A stretch of DNA of 64,000 bases from SG8-30 sp963695155 (GTDB lineage: Bacteria; Pseudomonadota; Gammaproteobacteria; Steroidobacterales; Steroidobacteraceae): NCBI GenBank assembly GCA_963695155.1, contig CAVOGD010000003.1, positions 124,001 to 188,000 of the forward strand, given 5' to 3'. Shown here one piece after another: positions 33,733-44,397 of this stretch. A program made the translations under genes and the position numbers. The notes below the pieces were generated by a model. The model was not told where the DNA came from. It ran no database searches and was given only the letters and a program-made list of their open reading frames with translations. Position 1 is the first letter of the stretch; each line of letters opens with the position of its first letter.

Positions 33733-34695
33733 TCAGTCGCCGGCGTCCAGCTGCTCCAGCCAGCGGTCGGCGTCCAGCGCCGCCATGCAGCCGGTGCCGG
33801 CCGAGGTCACTGCCTGGCGGTACACGTGATCCGACACGTCGCCGGCGGCGAACACGCCGGGCACGCTGGTGGCGGTCGCGTCGCCCTTGAGCCCGGTCTT
33901 GACCGTGATGTAGCCGCCGCTCATCTCGAGCTGCCCCTCGAACAACTGCGTGTTGGGCGAATGACCCACCGCGATGAAGACGCCCGGCGCCATGACGTCG
34001 CGTTCTGCGCCGCTCTGCACGTGGCGCGCGCGCACGCCGGTGGCGCCCGAGTCGTCGCCCAGCACTTCCTCGACCACGTGGTCCCACAGCAGGGTGGCCT
34101 TGCCGGCCTTTTCCAGCGCGAACAGCCGGTCCTGCAGGATCTTCTCGGCGCGCAGCTTGTCGCGGCGGTGAATCAAGGTGACGTGGGACGTGATATTGGC
34201 CAGGTACAGGGCCTCCTCGACGGCCGTATTGCCGCCGCCGACCACGATCACGGCCTGGTCCCTGTAGAAGAAGCCGTCGCAGGTCGCACAGGCCGAGACG
34301 CCGCGGCCGCGGAACCGCGTCTCCGAAGGCAGCCCGAGGTACTTGGCCGAGGCGCCGGTCGCGATGATCAGCGCGTCGCAGGTGTAGGCGCCGGACTCGC
34401 CCTGCAGACGGAACGGGCGGTGGCCGAAATCGACGCTGGCGATGTGGTCGGCCACCAGTTCGACAGCGAACCGCTCGGCGTGGCGGCGCATGCGGTCCAT
34501 GAGGTCGGGCCCGAGCAGGCCCTCCACGTCCCCCGGCCAGTTGTCCACCTCGGTGGTGGTCATGAGCTGGCCGCCCTGCTCGAGGCCGGTCACCAGCAGC
34601 GGCTGGCGGTTGGCGCGCGCCGCGTAGAGGGCCGCCGTGTACCCGGCCGGGCCCGAGCCGAGGATGACGAGGCGCGTGTGGCGGGGGTCGCTCAT
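33733..34695 (-). CDS. trxB: Thioredoxin reductase
   Basis: A 320-residue FAD/NADPH enzyme that reduces thioredoxin. The FAD-binding GSGPAGYTAALYAARA, the redox pair Cys136-Cys139 in SACATCDG, the NADPH GGGNTAVEEALYLA and the terminal AAGDVSDHVYRQAVTSAGTG are all intact. It is divergent from ftsK with about 213 bp between starts, and heads a tight operon with the DUF482 gene, aat and probably infA. Position beside ftsK-lolA is the conserved order known in Pseudomonas. Confidence 0.97.
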   Translation of the reverse strand: MSDPRHTRLVILGSGPAGYTAALYAARANRQPLLVTGLEQGGQLMTTTEVDNWPGDVEGLLGPDLMDRMRRHAERFAVELVADHIASVDFGHRPFRLQGESGAYTCDALIIATGASAKYLGLPSETRFRGRGVSACATCDGFFYRDQAVIVVGGGNTAVEEALYLANITSHVTLIHRRDKLRAEKILQDRLFALEKAGKATLLWDHVVEEVLGDDSGATGVRARHVQSGAERDVMAPGVFIAVGHSPNTQLFEGQLEMSGGYITVKTGLKGDATATSVPGVFAAGDVSDHVYRQAVTSAGTGCMAALDADRWLEQLDAGD

Positions 34696-34837
34696 GTATA
34701 GTTCTCCGCGTTTGATCGGGCTGGCCCTGGCGTTGTCCGGGCCGTCGTGAGACCGGTCATGCTATGGGACGAGGCGGCGCGGATAAAGTGTCCCGCGCGG
34801 CCATTGACCCGAACGGCTGCCGGACCCTGGACTTGCC

Positions 34838-34867
34838 TTGCACGACAACGCTTTACCTCTGTATCAT
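34838..34867 (+). promoter_or_regulatory. Putative ftsK promoter
   Basis: TTGCAC at 34838-34843 and TATCAT at 34862-34867, spacer 18 bp, within a locally AT-richer stretch of the trxB/ftsK divergent region. The predicted start near 34874 leaves a leader of about 35 bases to the GTG at 34909. Confidence 0.5.
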
Positions 34868-34908
34868 CAATACGTTGCAAGCATTTCTTAAGAAACAGGT
34901 TAATTGCC

Positions 34909-37233
34909 GTGGCAGACGCCAAACGATCCGCACGGACTGAACCCGACGCGCTGGAGCCGTCGGTCGCGCGTGGCCTGCGCGAGGCCGCGTTCTGGGTGCT
35001 GGCGGCGATCGCGCTGGTGCTGCTGCTGGCGTTGGCGAGCTTCGATCCGTCCGACCCGAGCTTCAGCTATACAGGCGAGCCGGGTCGGGTCGGCAACCTG
35101 ATCGGCCCGTTCGGCGCGTGGAGCGCCGACATCCTGTTCATGCTGTTCGGCTGGCCGGCCTACATCTTCCCCCTGGCCATCGCCTACGCCGGCTGGCTCG
35201 TCTCCCGCCGCATGGAGGGGCAGGCGATGCTGCGCAGCACCGTGGCGCTGCGCGCGGTGGGCCTGGTGCTGGCGCTGGTGACCAGTTGCGGCCTGGCCAC
35301 GCTGCACTTTGCGCCCGGCCACTTGCAGTCCACGGCCGGCGGCGTGCTCGGCAGCGTGGTCGGCATGAACCTCTCCGCGGTCGCGCTGCCGCTCGGCGCC
35401 ACGCTGATCCTGCTGGCGTTCTGGTTCGCGGGCGTGCAGTTGTTCACCGGCGTGTCGTGGCTGACGATCATGGACTTCCTGGGCCGCTGGTCGCTGCGCG
35501 CCGCGCGTTTCGTGGCCGATCGCGTGACCAGCGTGCGCGACCAGGCGGCGGGGCGCGAAATGCGCGAGCAGCGCGAAGCGGTGGTGCGCGAGGGCAAGCG
35601 CAAGGCGTCGGTGCGCACGCCGCCGCGCATCGAGGCGGCGGCGCCGGCGGTGCCGGAAAAGAGCGACCGGGTCGAGAAGGAACGGCAGGTGCCGCTGTTC
35701 GCCAGGCCCGCGGCCAAGGACCTGCCCGCGCTGAACCTGTTCGACGACCCGCCGCCGCGGGAGCCGGTGTATTCGCCGGAAGCGCTCGAGGCCATGTCGC
35801 GGCTGGTCGAGATCAAGCTCAAGGACTTCGGGGTGGACGTCGAGGTCGTGGCCGTGCAGCCCGGCCCGGTGGTGACGCGCTTCGAGCTGAAGCCGGCGCC
35901 CGGCGTCAAGGTGAGCCAGATCAGCGGCCTGGCCAAGGACCTGGCGCGCGCCTTGTCGGCGATCAGCGTGCGGGTCGTGGAGGTGATCCCGGGCAAGTCG
36001 GTCGTCGGCCTCGAGATTCCCAACGAGTCGCGCGAGCTGGTCACGCTGGGCGAGATCCTCGGGTCCAAGGCCTACGACGAGAGCAACGCGCCGCTGACGC
36101 TGGCGCTGGGCAAGGACATCGGCGGCGCGCCGGTCGTCGTGGACCTGGCGCGCATGCCGCACCTGCTGATCGCCGGCACCACGGGCTCAGGCAAGTCCGT
36201 CGCGATCAACGCGATGGTGCTGTCGCTGCTTTACAAGAGCACCGCCGAGCAGGTTCGCCTGATCATGGTGGACCCGAAGATGCTCGAGCTGTCGGTCTAC
36301 GAAGGCATCCCGCACCTGCTGGCGCCGGTCGTCACCGACATGCGCCAGGCCGCCAACGCGCTGCGCTGGTGCGTCGCGGAGATGGAGCGCCGCTACCAAC
36401 TGATGGCCGCGCTGGCCGTGCGCAACCTGGGCGGCCTGAACCGCAAGATCCGCGAGGCGGAAGCGGCCGGCAAGCCGCTGGCGGATCCGCTGGTCGAGGC
36501 GCTGTTCCGTGCGGGAACCTACCAGGGCGAGATCCCGAGGCTGCAGCCCGTGCCGCAGATCGTGGTCATCGTGGACGAACTGGCCGACCTCATGATGGTG
36601 GTGGGCAAGAAGGTCGAGGAGTTGATCGCCCGCCTGGCGCAGAAGGCGCGCGCCTCCGGCATCCACCTGGTGCTGGCCACACAGCGGCCGTCCGTGGACG
36701 TCATCACGGGCCTCATCAAGGCGAACATCCCGGCCCGCATCGCCTTCCAGGTCTCGGCGAAGGTGGATTCGCGCACCATCCTGGACCGCAGCGGGGCGGA
36801 ATCCCTGCTGGGGCACGGCGACATGCTCTACATGCCGCCCGGCACGGCGCTGCCGATGCGCGTGCACGGAGCGTTCGTCTCGGACCAGGAGGTGCATCGC
36901 GTCGTCAAGTCACTGCGCCTCAGCGAAGAGCCGGACTATGTGGACGAGGTGCTGACCGGGCCGGCCGGTCCGGTGCCGGGGCTGGGGGACGAGAACGGCG
37001 AAGGCGGCGACGCGGGCAGCGCGGACGGCGAGCAGGATCCGCTGTACGACGAGGCCGTACGCATCGTGCTGGAGACGCGCAAGGCCTCGGTCTCCGGCGT
37101 GCAGCGCCGGCTCAGGATCGGCTACAACCGCGCCGCGCGCATCGTCGAGAGCATGGAGGCCGCGGGCCTGGTCGGCTCGCTGCAGCCCAACGGCAGCCGC
37201 GAGGTGCTGGCACCCGCGCCGCAGGAAGACTGA
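34909..37233 (+). CDS. ftsK: DNA translocase FtsK
   Basis: A 774-residue septal DNA pump that clears chromosome dimers. The N-terminal 200 residues hold four membrane segments. A short linker follows (about 200-280, far shorter than in E. coli). The motor has Walker A GTTGSGKS near residue 423 and VIVDELADLMMV. The C-terminal gamma winged helix (YDEAVRIVLETRKASVSGVQ) reads KOPS and activates XerCD. The GTG at 34909 is chosen as start because it opens VADAKRSART just before the first membrane segment, with AGG upstream; the ATG at 34747 would add 54 unsupported residues. Confidence 0.96.
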   Translation: MADAKRSARTEPDALEPSVARGLREAAFWVLAAIALVLLLALASFDPSDPSFSYTGEPGRVGNLIGPFGAWSADILFMLFGWPAYIFPLAIAYAGWLVSRRMEGQAMLRSTVALRAVGLVLALVTSCGLATLHFAPGHLQSTAGGVLGSVVGMNLSAVALPLGATLILLAFWFAGVQLFTGVSWLTIMDFLGRWSLRAARFVADRVTSVRDQAAGREMREQREAVVREGKRKASVRTPPRIEAAAPAVPEKSDRVEKERQVPLFARPAAKDLPALNLFDDPPPREPVYSPEALEAMSRLVEIKLKDFGVDVEVVAVQPGPVVTRFELKPAPGVKVSQISGLAKDLARALSAISVRVVEVIPGKSVVGLEIPNESRELVTLGEILGSKAYDESNAPLTLALGKDIGGAPVVVDLARMPHLLIAGTTGSGKSVAINAMVLSLLYKSTAEQVRLIMVDPKMLELSVYEGIPHLLAPVVTDMRQAANALRWCVAEMERRYQLMAALAVRNLGGLNRKIREAEAAGKPLADPLVEALFRAGTYQGEIPRLQPVPQIVVIVDELADLMMVVGKKVEELIARLAQKARASGIHLVLATQRPSVDVITGLIKANIPARIAFQVSAKVDSRTILDRSGAESLLGHGDMLYMPPGTALPMRVHGAFVSDQEVHRVVKSLRLSEEPDYVDEVLTGPAGPVPGLGDENGEGGDAGSADGEQDPLYDEAVRIVLETRKASVSGVQRRLRIGYNRAARIVESMEAAGLVGSLQPNGSREVLAPAPQED

Positions 37234-37240
37234 GGATCTC

Positions 37241-37888
37241 ATGAGGTCACTGGTTCTGGTCGTCATGGCTGCGGCCGTGGTCGCGGCGCCGCAGGCGCGG
37301 GCCGGGGATGCCGCGGCGGATCGCGCCGCGGGCGAGCGCGTCGAGCGCCACCTCGAGCGGCTCGACACGCTGCGCGCCGAATTCGCGCAGCAGCTGTTCG
37401 ACGCCGGCGGCGAGCTGCGCGACGAGTCGCAGGGGACCGTGTCGCTGGCCAGGCCCGGCCGCTTCCGCTGGGACTACTGGCAGCCGGCAGGGCAGTTGCT
37501 GGTGAGCGACGGGCTCAGCGTCTGGCTGTACGACGCGGACCTGGAGCAGGTCACGGTCCGGCCGGTGGGCGAATCGCTGTCGCACACGCCGGCCATGCTG
37601 CTGGCCGGGAAGGGCCGCGCCGCCGACACGTTCGAGTCACGCGACGGGGGCCGTGCCGAAGGCCTGGAGTGGGTCGTGCTGACGCCGCGCCGCAGCGACG
37701 CCGAGTTCTCCAGCGTGCGCCTCGGCTTCCGCGAGCGGGATCTCGTGCGCCTCGACCTCGAGGACCGTCTCGGCCAGACGACGCGCATCACTTTCTCGCG
37801 CATCGAGCGCAATCCGCTCCTGCCACCGGCGCTGTTCACCTTCGTGCCGCCGCCGGGCGTGGACGTGGTGGGCGCCGCAGCCCCCTGA
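37241..37888 (+). CDS. lolA: Outer-membrane lipoprotein carrier LolA
   Basis: A 215-residue periplasmic chaperone that shuttles lipoproteins to LolB. The signal peptide MRSLVLVVMAAAVVAAPQARA ends at Ala22 or so. LDTLRAEFAQQLFDAGGE, PGRFRWDYWQP and LVSDGLSVWLYDADLEQVTV are family features. It starts seven bases after ftsK, as in most gammaproteobacteria. The neighbouring window holds several lipoprotein genes that would depend on it. Confidence 0.95.
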   Translation: MRSLVLVVMAAAVVAAPQARAGDAAADRAAGERVERHLERLDTLRAEFAQQLFDAGGELRDESQGTVSLARPGRFRWDYWQPAGQLLVSDGLSVWLYDADLEQVTVRPVGESLSHTPAMLLAGKGRAADTFESRDGGRAEGLEWVVLTPRRSDAEFSSVRLGFRERDLVRLDLEDRLGQTTRITFSRIERNPLLPPALFTFVPPPGVDVVGAAAP

Positions 37889-37892
37889 CCCC

Positions 37893-38282
37893 ATGCTGCC
37901 GCTCGCGAGGCCGGGACTGTGGGTGGCGGGCGCGGTCCTCATTACGCTGGTCATCGCCGTCGGCAGCCTGGTGCCGGGTCCGCTGGTCGCGGCCGTCAGC
38001 GGCTACGACAAGCTCGAGCACCTGGGCGCCTACCTGGTCCTGACCGTGTGGCTGGCCGGGCTCGTCGAGCGGCGCCATTACCTGCGCGCGGCCCTCGCGG
38101 TGCTGCTGTTCGGCATCGGCGTGGAGCTGGCCCAGGGTGCGTTCACCGCCACCCGCGAGCCGGAATGGGCCGACGTGGCGGCCAACGCCGCCGGCGTGGG
38201 CGTGGCGCTGGCGCTGGCGCTGGCGGGCGCCGGCCGCTGGACGCAGCGCATCGAGGCCTGGCTGGGCTGGCAGCGCCGCTGA
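37893..38282 (+). CDS. VanZ-like small membrane protein
   Basis: A 129-residue protein with four predicted transmembrane helices (about 8-28, 40-58, 66-84, 100-118). The VanZ-type pattern is present: YDKLEHLGAYLVLTVWLAG, GVELAQ and EPEWADVAANAAGVG. In Gram-positives VanZ homologues affect teicoplanin resistance; in proteobacteria the role is unknown. It begins four bases after lolA and is in the ftsK-lolA-rarA run. Confidence 0.85.
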   Translation: MLPLARPGLWVAGAVLITLVIAVGSLVPGPLVAAVSGYDKLEHLGAYLVLTVWLAGLVERRHYLRAALAVLLFGIGVELAQGAFTATREPEWADVAANAAGVGVALALALAGAGRWTQRIEAWLGWQRR

Positions 38283-38317
38283 CCTGCGGCCGGCCGGCTG
38301 CCGTTTACAATGCGCCG

Positions 38318-39663
38318 GTGACGTCCCCCCAGGAATCGCTGTTGCCGGAGCAGGGCTGCGAGCCGTGGCGGCCGCTGGCCGACCGCATCCGCCCGGCGCG
38401 CCTCGCGGACCTGGTCGGCCAGCAGCACCTGCTGGCGCCCGGCAAGCCGCTGCGGCGCCTGATCGAGTCCGGCACGCCGCACTCGATGATCCTGTGGGGG
38501 CCGCCGGGCACGGGCAAGACCACGCTGGCGCGGGTGGTCGCCAGTACGTGCGAGGCGCACTTCGTGTCGCATGTCGGCCGTGCTGGCCGGCGTCAAGGAC
38601 ATCCGGCAGATCGTCGAGGCGGCGCGGCAGGCGCGGTCCATGAACGGCCGGCCGACGGTGCTGTTCCTCGACGAGGTGCACCGCTTCAACAAGTCGCAGC
38701 AGGACACGTTCCTGCCGTTCGTCGAGGACGGCACGCTGGTCTTCATCGGCGCGACCACCGAGAACCCGTCCTTCGAGGTCAATTCCGCGCTGCTGTCGCG
38801 GGCCCGCGTGTATGTGCTGAAGCCGCTCGACGAGGCCGACCTGCTCAGCCTGCTCGAGCGCGCCGTCGGCGATGCGGAGCATGGGCTGGGGGCGTCGCAC
38901 CTCGGGCTGGACGAGGGCGTGCCGGAGTTGCTGGCGGCAGCGGCCGACGGCGACGCGCGCCGCGCGCTCAACTTCCTCGAGGTGGCCGCGGACCTTGCAG
39001 TGGACCGCGACGGCCGCCCGTGGGTCACGCGCGAATCCGCGCTCGACGTGGTCGCGGGCGGGCATCGCCGCTTCGACAAGCGCGGCGAGCAGTTCTACGA
39101 CCAGATATCGGCCTTGCACAAGTCCGTGCGCGGCAGCGATCCCGATGCGGCGCTGTACTGGTTGTGCCGGATGCTGGACGGCGGCTGCGATCCGGCGCTA
39201 CCTGGCGCGGCGCATTCTGCGCATGGCCGTCGAGGACATCGGCACCGCGGATCCGCGCGCGCTGACGCTGACGCTGGACGCGTGGCAGGCGTACGAGCGC
39301 CTCGGCAGTCCGGAGGGCGACCTGGCGCTCGCGGAGGCCGTCGTGTTCATGGCCTGCGCGGCCAAGAGCAACGCCGTCTACAAGGCGTTCGGCGCGGCCA
39401 TGGACGACGCGCGCTCGCTGGGCACGCTCGAGGTTCCGCTGCACATCCGCAACGCGCCGACCCGGCTCATGAAGGAACTCGGTTACGGCGCGGGCTACCG
39501 CTACGACCACGACGAACCGGAGGCGCACGCGCCGGGGCAGACCTACTTCCCGGACGCGATGGATCCGCGGATCTACTATCATCCCGTGCCACGCGGGCTG
39601 GAAATCCGCATCCGCGAGGCGCTGGAGCGGATCCGGCAACGCCGCGCCGGGGCGGCGGACTGA
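38318..39663 (+). CDS. rarA: Replication-associated recombination protein RarA (MgsA), two frameshifts
   Basis: An AAA+ ATPase acting at stalled forks. Frame 1 gives PLADRIRPARLADLVGQQHL and Walker A WGPPGTGKTT. After FVS (38569) it must shift by one base, then frame 2 gives SAVLAGVKDIRQIVEAAR, the Walker B LFLDEVHRFNKSQQD and GATTENPSFEVNSALLSRARV. At 39194-39196 (GATCCGGCGC) an extra base forces a third frame, which gives YLARRILRMAVEDIG through to the end. Deleting one base at each point yields 447 residues, the family's length. The start is GTG at 38318. Two insertion errors are more likely than a decayed gene, because everything else is conserved. Confidence 0.88.
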
Positions 39664-39751
39664 GCGCGGCGCAAGGGGGCCACGGCGACCGCCTCGGGGC
39701 AACGGGGCGCGCCACCTGGCCGGCCTGACGGCAGCCGGACGGAGACAGAAC

Positions 39752-41068
<1,317 letters not shown>

Positions 41069-41071
41069 GCC

Positions 41072-41746
41072 TCAGTCCTCCGCGGCGCCCAGCAGGTGCA
41101 GCAGGCTGGTGAACAGGTTGAAGATGCTGACGTAGAGCGTCACCGTCGCCAGGATGTAATTGGACTCGCCGCCGTTCACGATCTCGCCGGTCTGGTACAG
41201 GATCAGCCCGGCCATCAGCATGACGAACAGGCCTGATACCGCCAGCGACAGGCCTGGCATGGAGAAGAAGATCGCCACCAGTCCCAGCAGGAAGGCGGCC
41301 AGGATACCCACGAACAGGAACCCGCCCAGGAACGAGAAGCGCCGCCCGCTGGTGACGGCATAGGCCGACAGCGCGACGAACGTCACGGCGGTGATGCCGA
41401 ACGCGTTCATCACGACGGCATGGCCGCTGGGGACCGCCGTGAGGTACATGCCGATGACCGGTCCCAGCGTGTAGCCCATGAAACCGGTCAGCGCGAAGAC
41501 GAACAGCAGGCCGGTGGCGCTGTTGGCGGTCTTGTGCACGCCGTACAGCAGCCCGAAATAGCCGACCAGCGTGATCAGCAGCCCGGGGTGCGGCAGCCCG
41601 AATGCCAGCGCCAGGCCGGCAGCCAGTGCGCTGAAGGCCAGCGTGGCGGACAGCAACAGGTAGGTGTTGCGCAGCACCCTGTTGGTGGCGAGCGCCGACT
41701 CGCGGATGATGTCGTGTCGCTGCAGGGCGGCGGGGTTGCGGTCCAT
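41072..41746 (-). CDS. Bax inhibitor-1 / YccA family membrane protein
   Basis: A 224-residue protein with seven predicted transmembrane helices. RHDIIRESALATNRVLRNTYLLL opens the family's N-terminus, YFGLLYGVHKTANSATGLLFVFALTGFMGYTLGPV the middle and LILYQTGEIVNGGESNYILATVTLYVSIFNLF the signature end. E. coli YccA interacts with and is degraded by FtsH; YbhL-type members conduct Ca2+/H+. The start at 41746 is chosen over 41779 because GGAGG lies between them, about ten bases upstream. Confidence 0.93.
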   Translation of the reverse strand: MDRNPAALQRHDIIRESALATNRVLRNTYLLLSATLAFSALAAGLALAFGLPHPGLLITLVGYFGLLYGVHKTANSATGLLFVFALTGFMGYTLGPVIGMYLTAVPSGHAVVMNAFGITAVTFVALSAYAVTSGRRFSFLGGFLFVGILAAFLLGLVAIFFSMPGLSLAVSGLFVMLMAGLILYQTGEIVNGGESNYILATVTLYVSIFNLFTSLLHLLGAAED

Positions 41747-41810
41747 CGTGTCGATACCTCCAGTGGGTTGCCGGGTCATATCATAGCGGATGGCGGTTTC
41801 CGGAAGCGCC

Positions 41811-41839
41811 TTGCAGGCGCCGGCAAACGACCCGACAAT
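41811..41839 (+). promoter_or_regulatory. Promoter of tRNA-Ser
   Basis: TTGCAG at 41811-41816 and GACAAT at 41834-41839 with a 17 bp spacer. The predicted start is near 41846, about 14 bases before the tRNA. Confidence 0.6.
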
Positions 41840-41859
41840 CGCCGACGCGCCCGCGCCGC

Positions 41860-41949
41860 GGAGAGGTGGCAGAGCGGTTGAATGCACCGGTCTTGAAAAC
41901 CGGCAAACCCGCAAGGGTTTCGGGAGTTCGAATCTCCCCCTCTCCGCCA
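41860..41949 (+). tRNA. tRNA-Ser (anticodon TGA)
   Basis: A 90-nt class II tRNA. The acceptor stem GGAGAGG pairs with CCTCTCC, the D-loop has GAGCGGTTGAA, the anticodon loop is CTTGAAA with TGA at 41894-41896, a long variable arm follows (AACCCGCAAGGGTT), and the T-loop is GTTCGAATC. The CCA end is encoded. It closely resembles E. coli tRNA-Ser(UGA), and reads UCA and UCG codons. Confidence 0.97.
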
Positions 41950-42035
41950 CTGCGCGACCCGGGACCCGTGCGGCCCCTCGTCGCCCGGCCGTGCACTCCG
42001 GGCCGGGCCCGTGACGACCTGCCGCGGCGAACGCC

Positions 42036-43286
42036 TCAGGCCGCCGTCGGCTGCCTCGCCGCCGGCGCAGCCGCGGCGCCGAGTTCCCGGAACACGGCGG
42101 CGAACTGCTCCAGCGCCCAGTCCACCTGGTCACGCTGGATCACCAGCGGCGGCGCGATGCGCAGCGAGTGGCCGTGGGTGTCCTTGGTCAGCACGCCGCG
42201 CTCCATGAGGGCGAGGCTGTAGCGCTTGGCGGCACCGGCTTCCGCGTGCAACTCGATCGCCATCATGAGCCCGCGGCCGCGCACTTCCTTGATGGCGTCC
42301 GCGCGGATCGAGCGCAGCCCCTCGGTGAAGTAAGCGCCCTGTGTGGCGGAGTTCTCGATCATGCCTTCCTCGACCAGCACCTTCAGTGCCGCGCGCGCGA
42401 CGGCGCAGGCCAGCGAATTGCCGCCGAAGGTCGAGCCGTGCTGGCCGGGCTGCAGCACGCCCAGCACCTCGGAGTTCGAGAGCACCGCCGACACGGGGTA
42501 GAAGCCGCCGGACAGCGCCTTGCCCACCAGCGTGACGTCCGCCTCGATGCCTTCGTGGGCCTCGGCCAGCAACTTGCCCGTGCGCCCGAGGCCGGTCTGG
42601 ATCTCGTCGAGGATCAGCGTGACGTTGTGGGCCGTGCAGAGTTCCCGCACCCGCTTGAAGTACCCGGCGGGCGGGATGATGACGCCGGCCTCGCCCTGGA
42701 TCGGCTCGACCAGGAAGGCGACCGTGTTGGGCGTGATCGCGCGCTCAAACGCCTGCGCGTCGCCGAACGGCACGGCCTTGAAGCCGGGCGCGAACGGCCC
42801 GAAGCCGCCGCGCGCGTCGGGATCCGTCGAGAAGCCGACGATGCTGATGGTGCGGCCGTGGAAGTTGTTGGCGCAGACGATGATCTCGGCCTGGCCCGCC
42901 GGCACGCCCTTGACCTCGTAGCCCCACTTGCGCACGGCCTTGATCGCGCTCTCGACGGCCTCGGCGCCCGAGTTCATGGGCAGCACCTTGTGCGAGCCGG
43001 TGAGGGCGGCGATTTCCTCGTAGAACAACGCCAGCTGGTCGTTGCGGAAGGCGCGCGAGGTCAGCGTGAGCCGGCCCGCCTGCTCGACCATGGCGGCCCG
43101 TATCTTCGGGTGGCAGTGGCCCTGGTTGACCGCCGAGTACGCCGACAGGCAGTCGAGGTAGCGGCGGCCGTCGATGTCCCAGACCCAGACGCCCTCGCCG
43201 CGGCACAGCACGACGTCGAGGGGTGCGTAGTTGTGGGCGCCGAGCCGCGACTCGGTGGCGATCAGGTCACTGGCTAGAGAGCTCAT
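42036..43286 (-). CDS. rocD: Ornithine aminotransferase
   Basis: A 416-residue class III PLP enzyme converting ornithine and 2-oxoglutarate to glutamate-5-semialdehyde and glutamate. RYLDCLSAYSAVNQGHCHPKI is characteristic of ornithine rather than acetylornithine aminotransferases. LILDEIQTGLGRTGKLL and Lys256 in LVGKALSGGFYPVSA form the PLP site. It starts two bases after the arginase stop, so the pair degrades arginine through ornithine. The start Met gives SSLASDLIATE. Confidence 0.95.
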   Translation of the reverse strand: MSSLASDLIATESRLGAHNYAPLDVVLCRGEGVWVWDIDGRRYLDCLSAYSAVNQGHCHPKIRAAMVEQAGRLTLTSRAFRNDQLALFYEEIAALTGSHKVLPMNSGAEAVESAIKAVRKWGYEVKGVPAGQAEIIVCANNFHGRTISIVGFSTDPDARGGFGPFAPGFKAVPFGDAQAFERAITPNTVAFLVEPIQGEAGVIIPPAGYFKRVRELCTAHNVTLILDEIQTGLGRTGKLLAEAHEGIEADVTLVGKALSGGFYPVSAVLSNSEVLGVLQPGQHGSTFGGNSLACAVARAALKVLVEEGMIENSATQGAYFTEGLRSIRADAIKEVRGRGLMMAIELHAEAGAAKRYSLALMERGVLTKDTHGHSLRIAPPLVIQRDQVDWALEQFAAVFRELGAAAAPAARQPTAA

Positions 43287-43287
43287 G

Positions 43288-44259
43288 TCAGTCCTCGCTG
43301 TGTGCCGCTGCGGCACGGTCGATGATCTGCCGCCCGAACAGGCTGGCGGCGAGTTCGACGAGCAGCCTGGCGCTGCGGCCCCGCTCGTCGAGGAAAGGGT
43401 TGAGTTCGGCGATGTCGAACGACAGCGTGAGGCCGGAGTCGTACAGCATCTCCATGATGAAGTGGGCCTCCCGGTAGGTCGCGCCGCCGGGCACCGTGGT
43501 CGCGACGCCGGGCGCGATGGCCGGGTCGAGGAAGTCCACGTCCAGGCTGACGTGCAGCACACCGTTGCGCTCCTGCACCGACTCGATGATGCGCCGCAGG
43601 GTCGCCACCACGCCGAACTCGTCGATGCTGCGCATGTCCACGACGTTGATGCCGCGGGCCGTGAGCAGCGCGCGCTCATCGCGGTCGATGGAGCGGATCC
43701 CGAACTCGTAGACGTGGGAGTAGGGCACGATCGCGTCGCCCGCGGCGTCGCGCACCGCCGTGAAGCCGGGCTCGCCGCAGAATGCCGCGACCGGCATGCC
43801 GTGCAGGCTGCCGGACGGGGAGGTGAGCGGCGTGTTGAAGTCGGCGTGGGCATCCAGCCACAGCACGAACAGCTCGAGCCCGGCCGCGCGGCAATGGCGC
43901 GCCACGCCGGCCACCGAGCCCATGGACAGGCTGTGGTCGCCGCCCAGGAACACGGGGGTCTCGCGGTCCTGCAGCGCCTGGTAGCCCGCCTGCGCCACCG
44001 CACCCGCCCAGGCGGCCACGGTGGCATAGCGGTCCGGCTGCTCGGGTCGCGCACTGCCCGCCCACGGCGCGACGTCACCGTGGTCGCGTACCTGGTGGCC
44101 GAGCTGCGCGAGCGCCTCGGCCAGACCTGCCACGCGCAATGCGGCCGGGCCCATGGCGGCCCCGGGCTGGCCGGTACCGGCGTCGGTCGGCGCACCGATC
44201 AATGCAATGCGCCGGCGCTGGTCCGGTGCGAGCCGCGAAATTCCTTGGATGGGGTCCAT
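43288..44259 (-). CDS. rocF: Arginase
   Basis: A 323-residue binuclear manganese enzyme splitting arginine into ornithine and urea. Metal ligands are in GGDHSLSMGS, LDAHADFNTP and SLDVDFLDP; the C-terminal SFDIAELNPFLDERG is typical. It is upstream of and nearly fused to the ornithine aminotransferase gene. The start at 44259 is preferred because GGAAAG lies five bases upstream; Met at 44280 is possible. It is divergent from an Lrp-type regulator. Confidence 0.94.
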   Translation of the reverse strand: MDPIQGISRLAPDQRRRIALIGAPTDAGTGQPGAAMGPAALRVAGLAEALAQLGHQVRDHGDVAPWAGSARPEQPDRYATVAAWAGAVAQAGYQALQDRETPVFLGGDHSLSMGSVAGVARHCRAAGLELFVLWLDAHADFNTPLTSPSGSLHGMPVAAFCGEPGFTAVRDAAGDAIVPYSHVYEFGIRSIDRDERALLTARGINVVDMRSIDEFGVVATLRRIIESVQERNGVLHVSLDVDFLDPAIAPGVATTVPGGATYREAHFIMEMLYDSGLTLSFDIAELNPFLDERGRSARLLVELAASLFGRQIIDRAAAAHSED

Positions 44260-44343
44260 GAGCGCTTTCCAGGCCGCCATAGCGTGCCAGACCTACAGTC
44301 TGCCCCGTGACCGCGGCGACAGATAGGCGGGATTGCGACATAT

Positions 44344-44362
44344 TGGTTAGTATAAGTAACCA
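44344..44362. promoter_or_regulatory. Palindrome in the arginase/Lrp divergent promoter region
   Basis: Six-base arms TGGTTA (44344-44349) and TAACCA (44357-44362) flank GTATAAG. The block is the most AT-rich point of this region, 36 bp before the regulator's ATG. It is a natural candidate operator for the Lrp-type protein encoded next to it. Confidence 0.6.
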
Positions 44363-44397
44363 TTATGGGACCACTTATTGACCGAATCGGAGGCAAC

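Noticed and set aside
38560..39200. rarA as a true pseudogene
   Set aside because: All motifs survive in shifted frames, no premature stops other than those caused by the shifts, and the neighbours are intact housekeeping genes.
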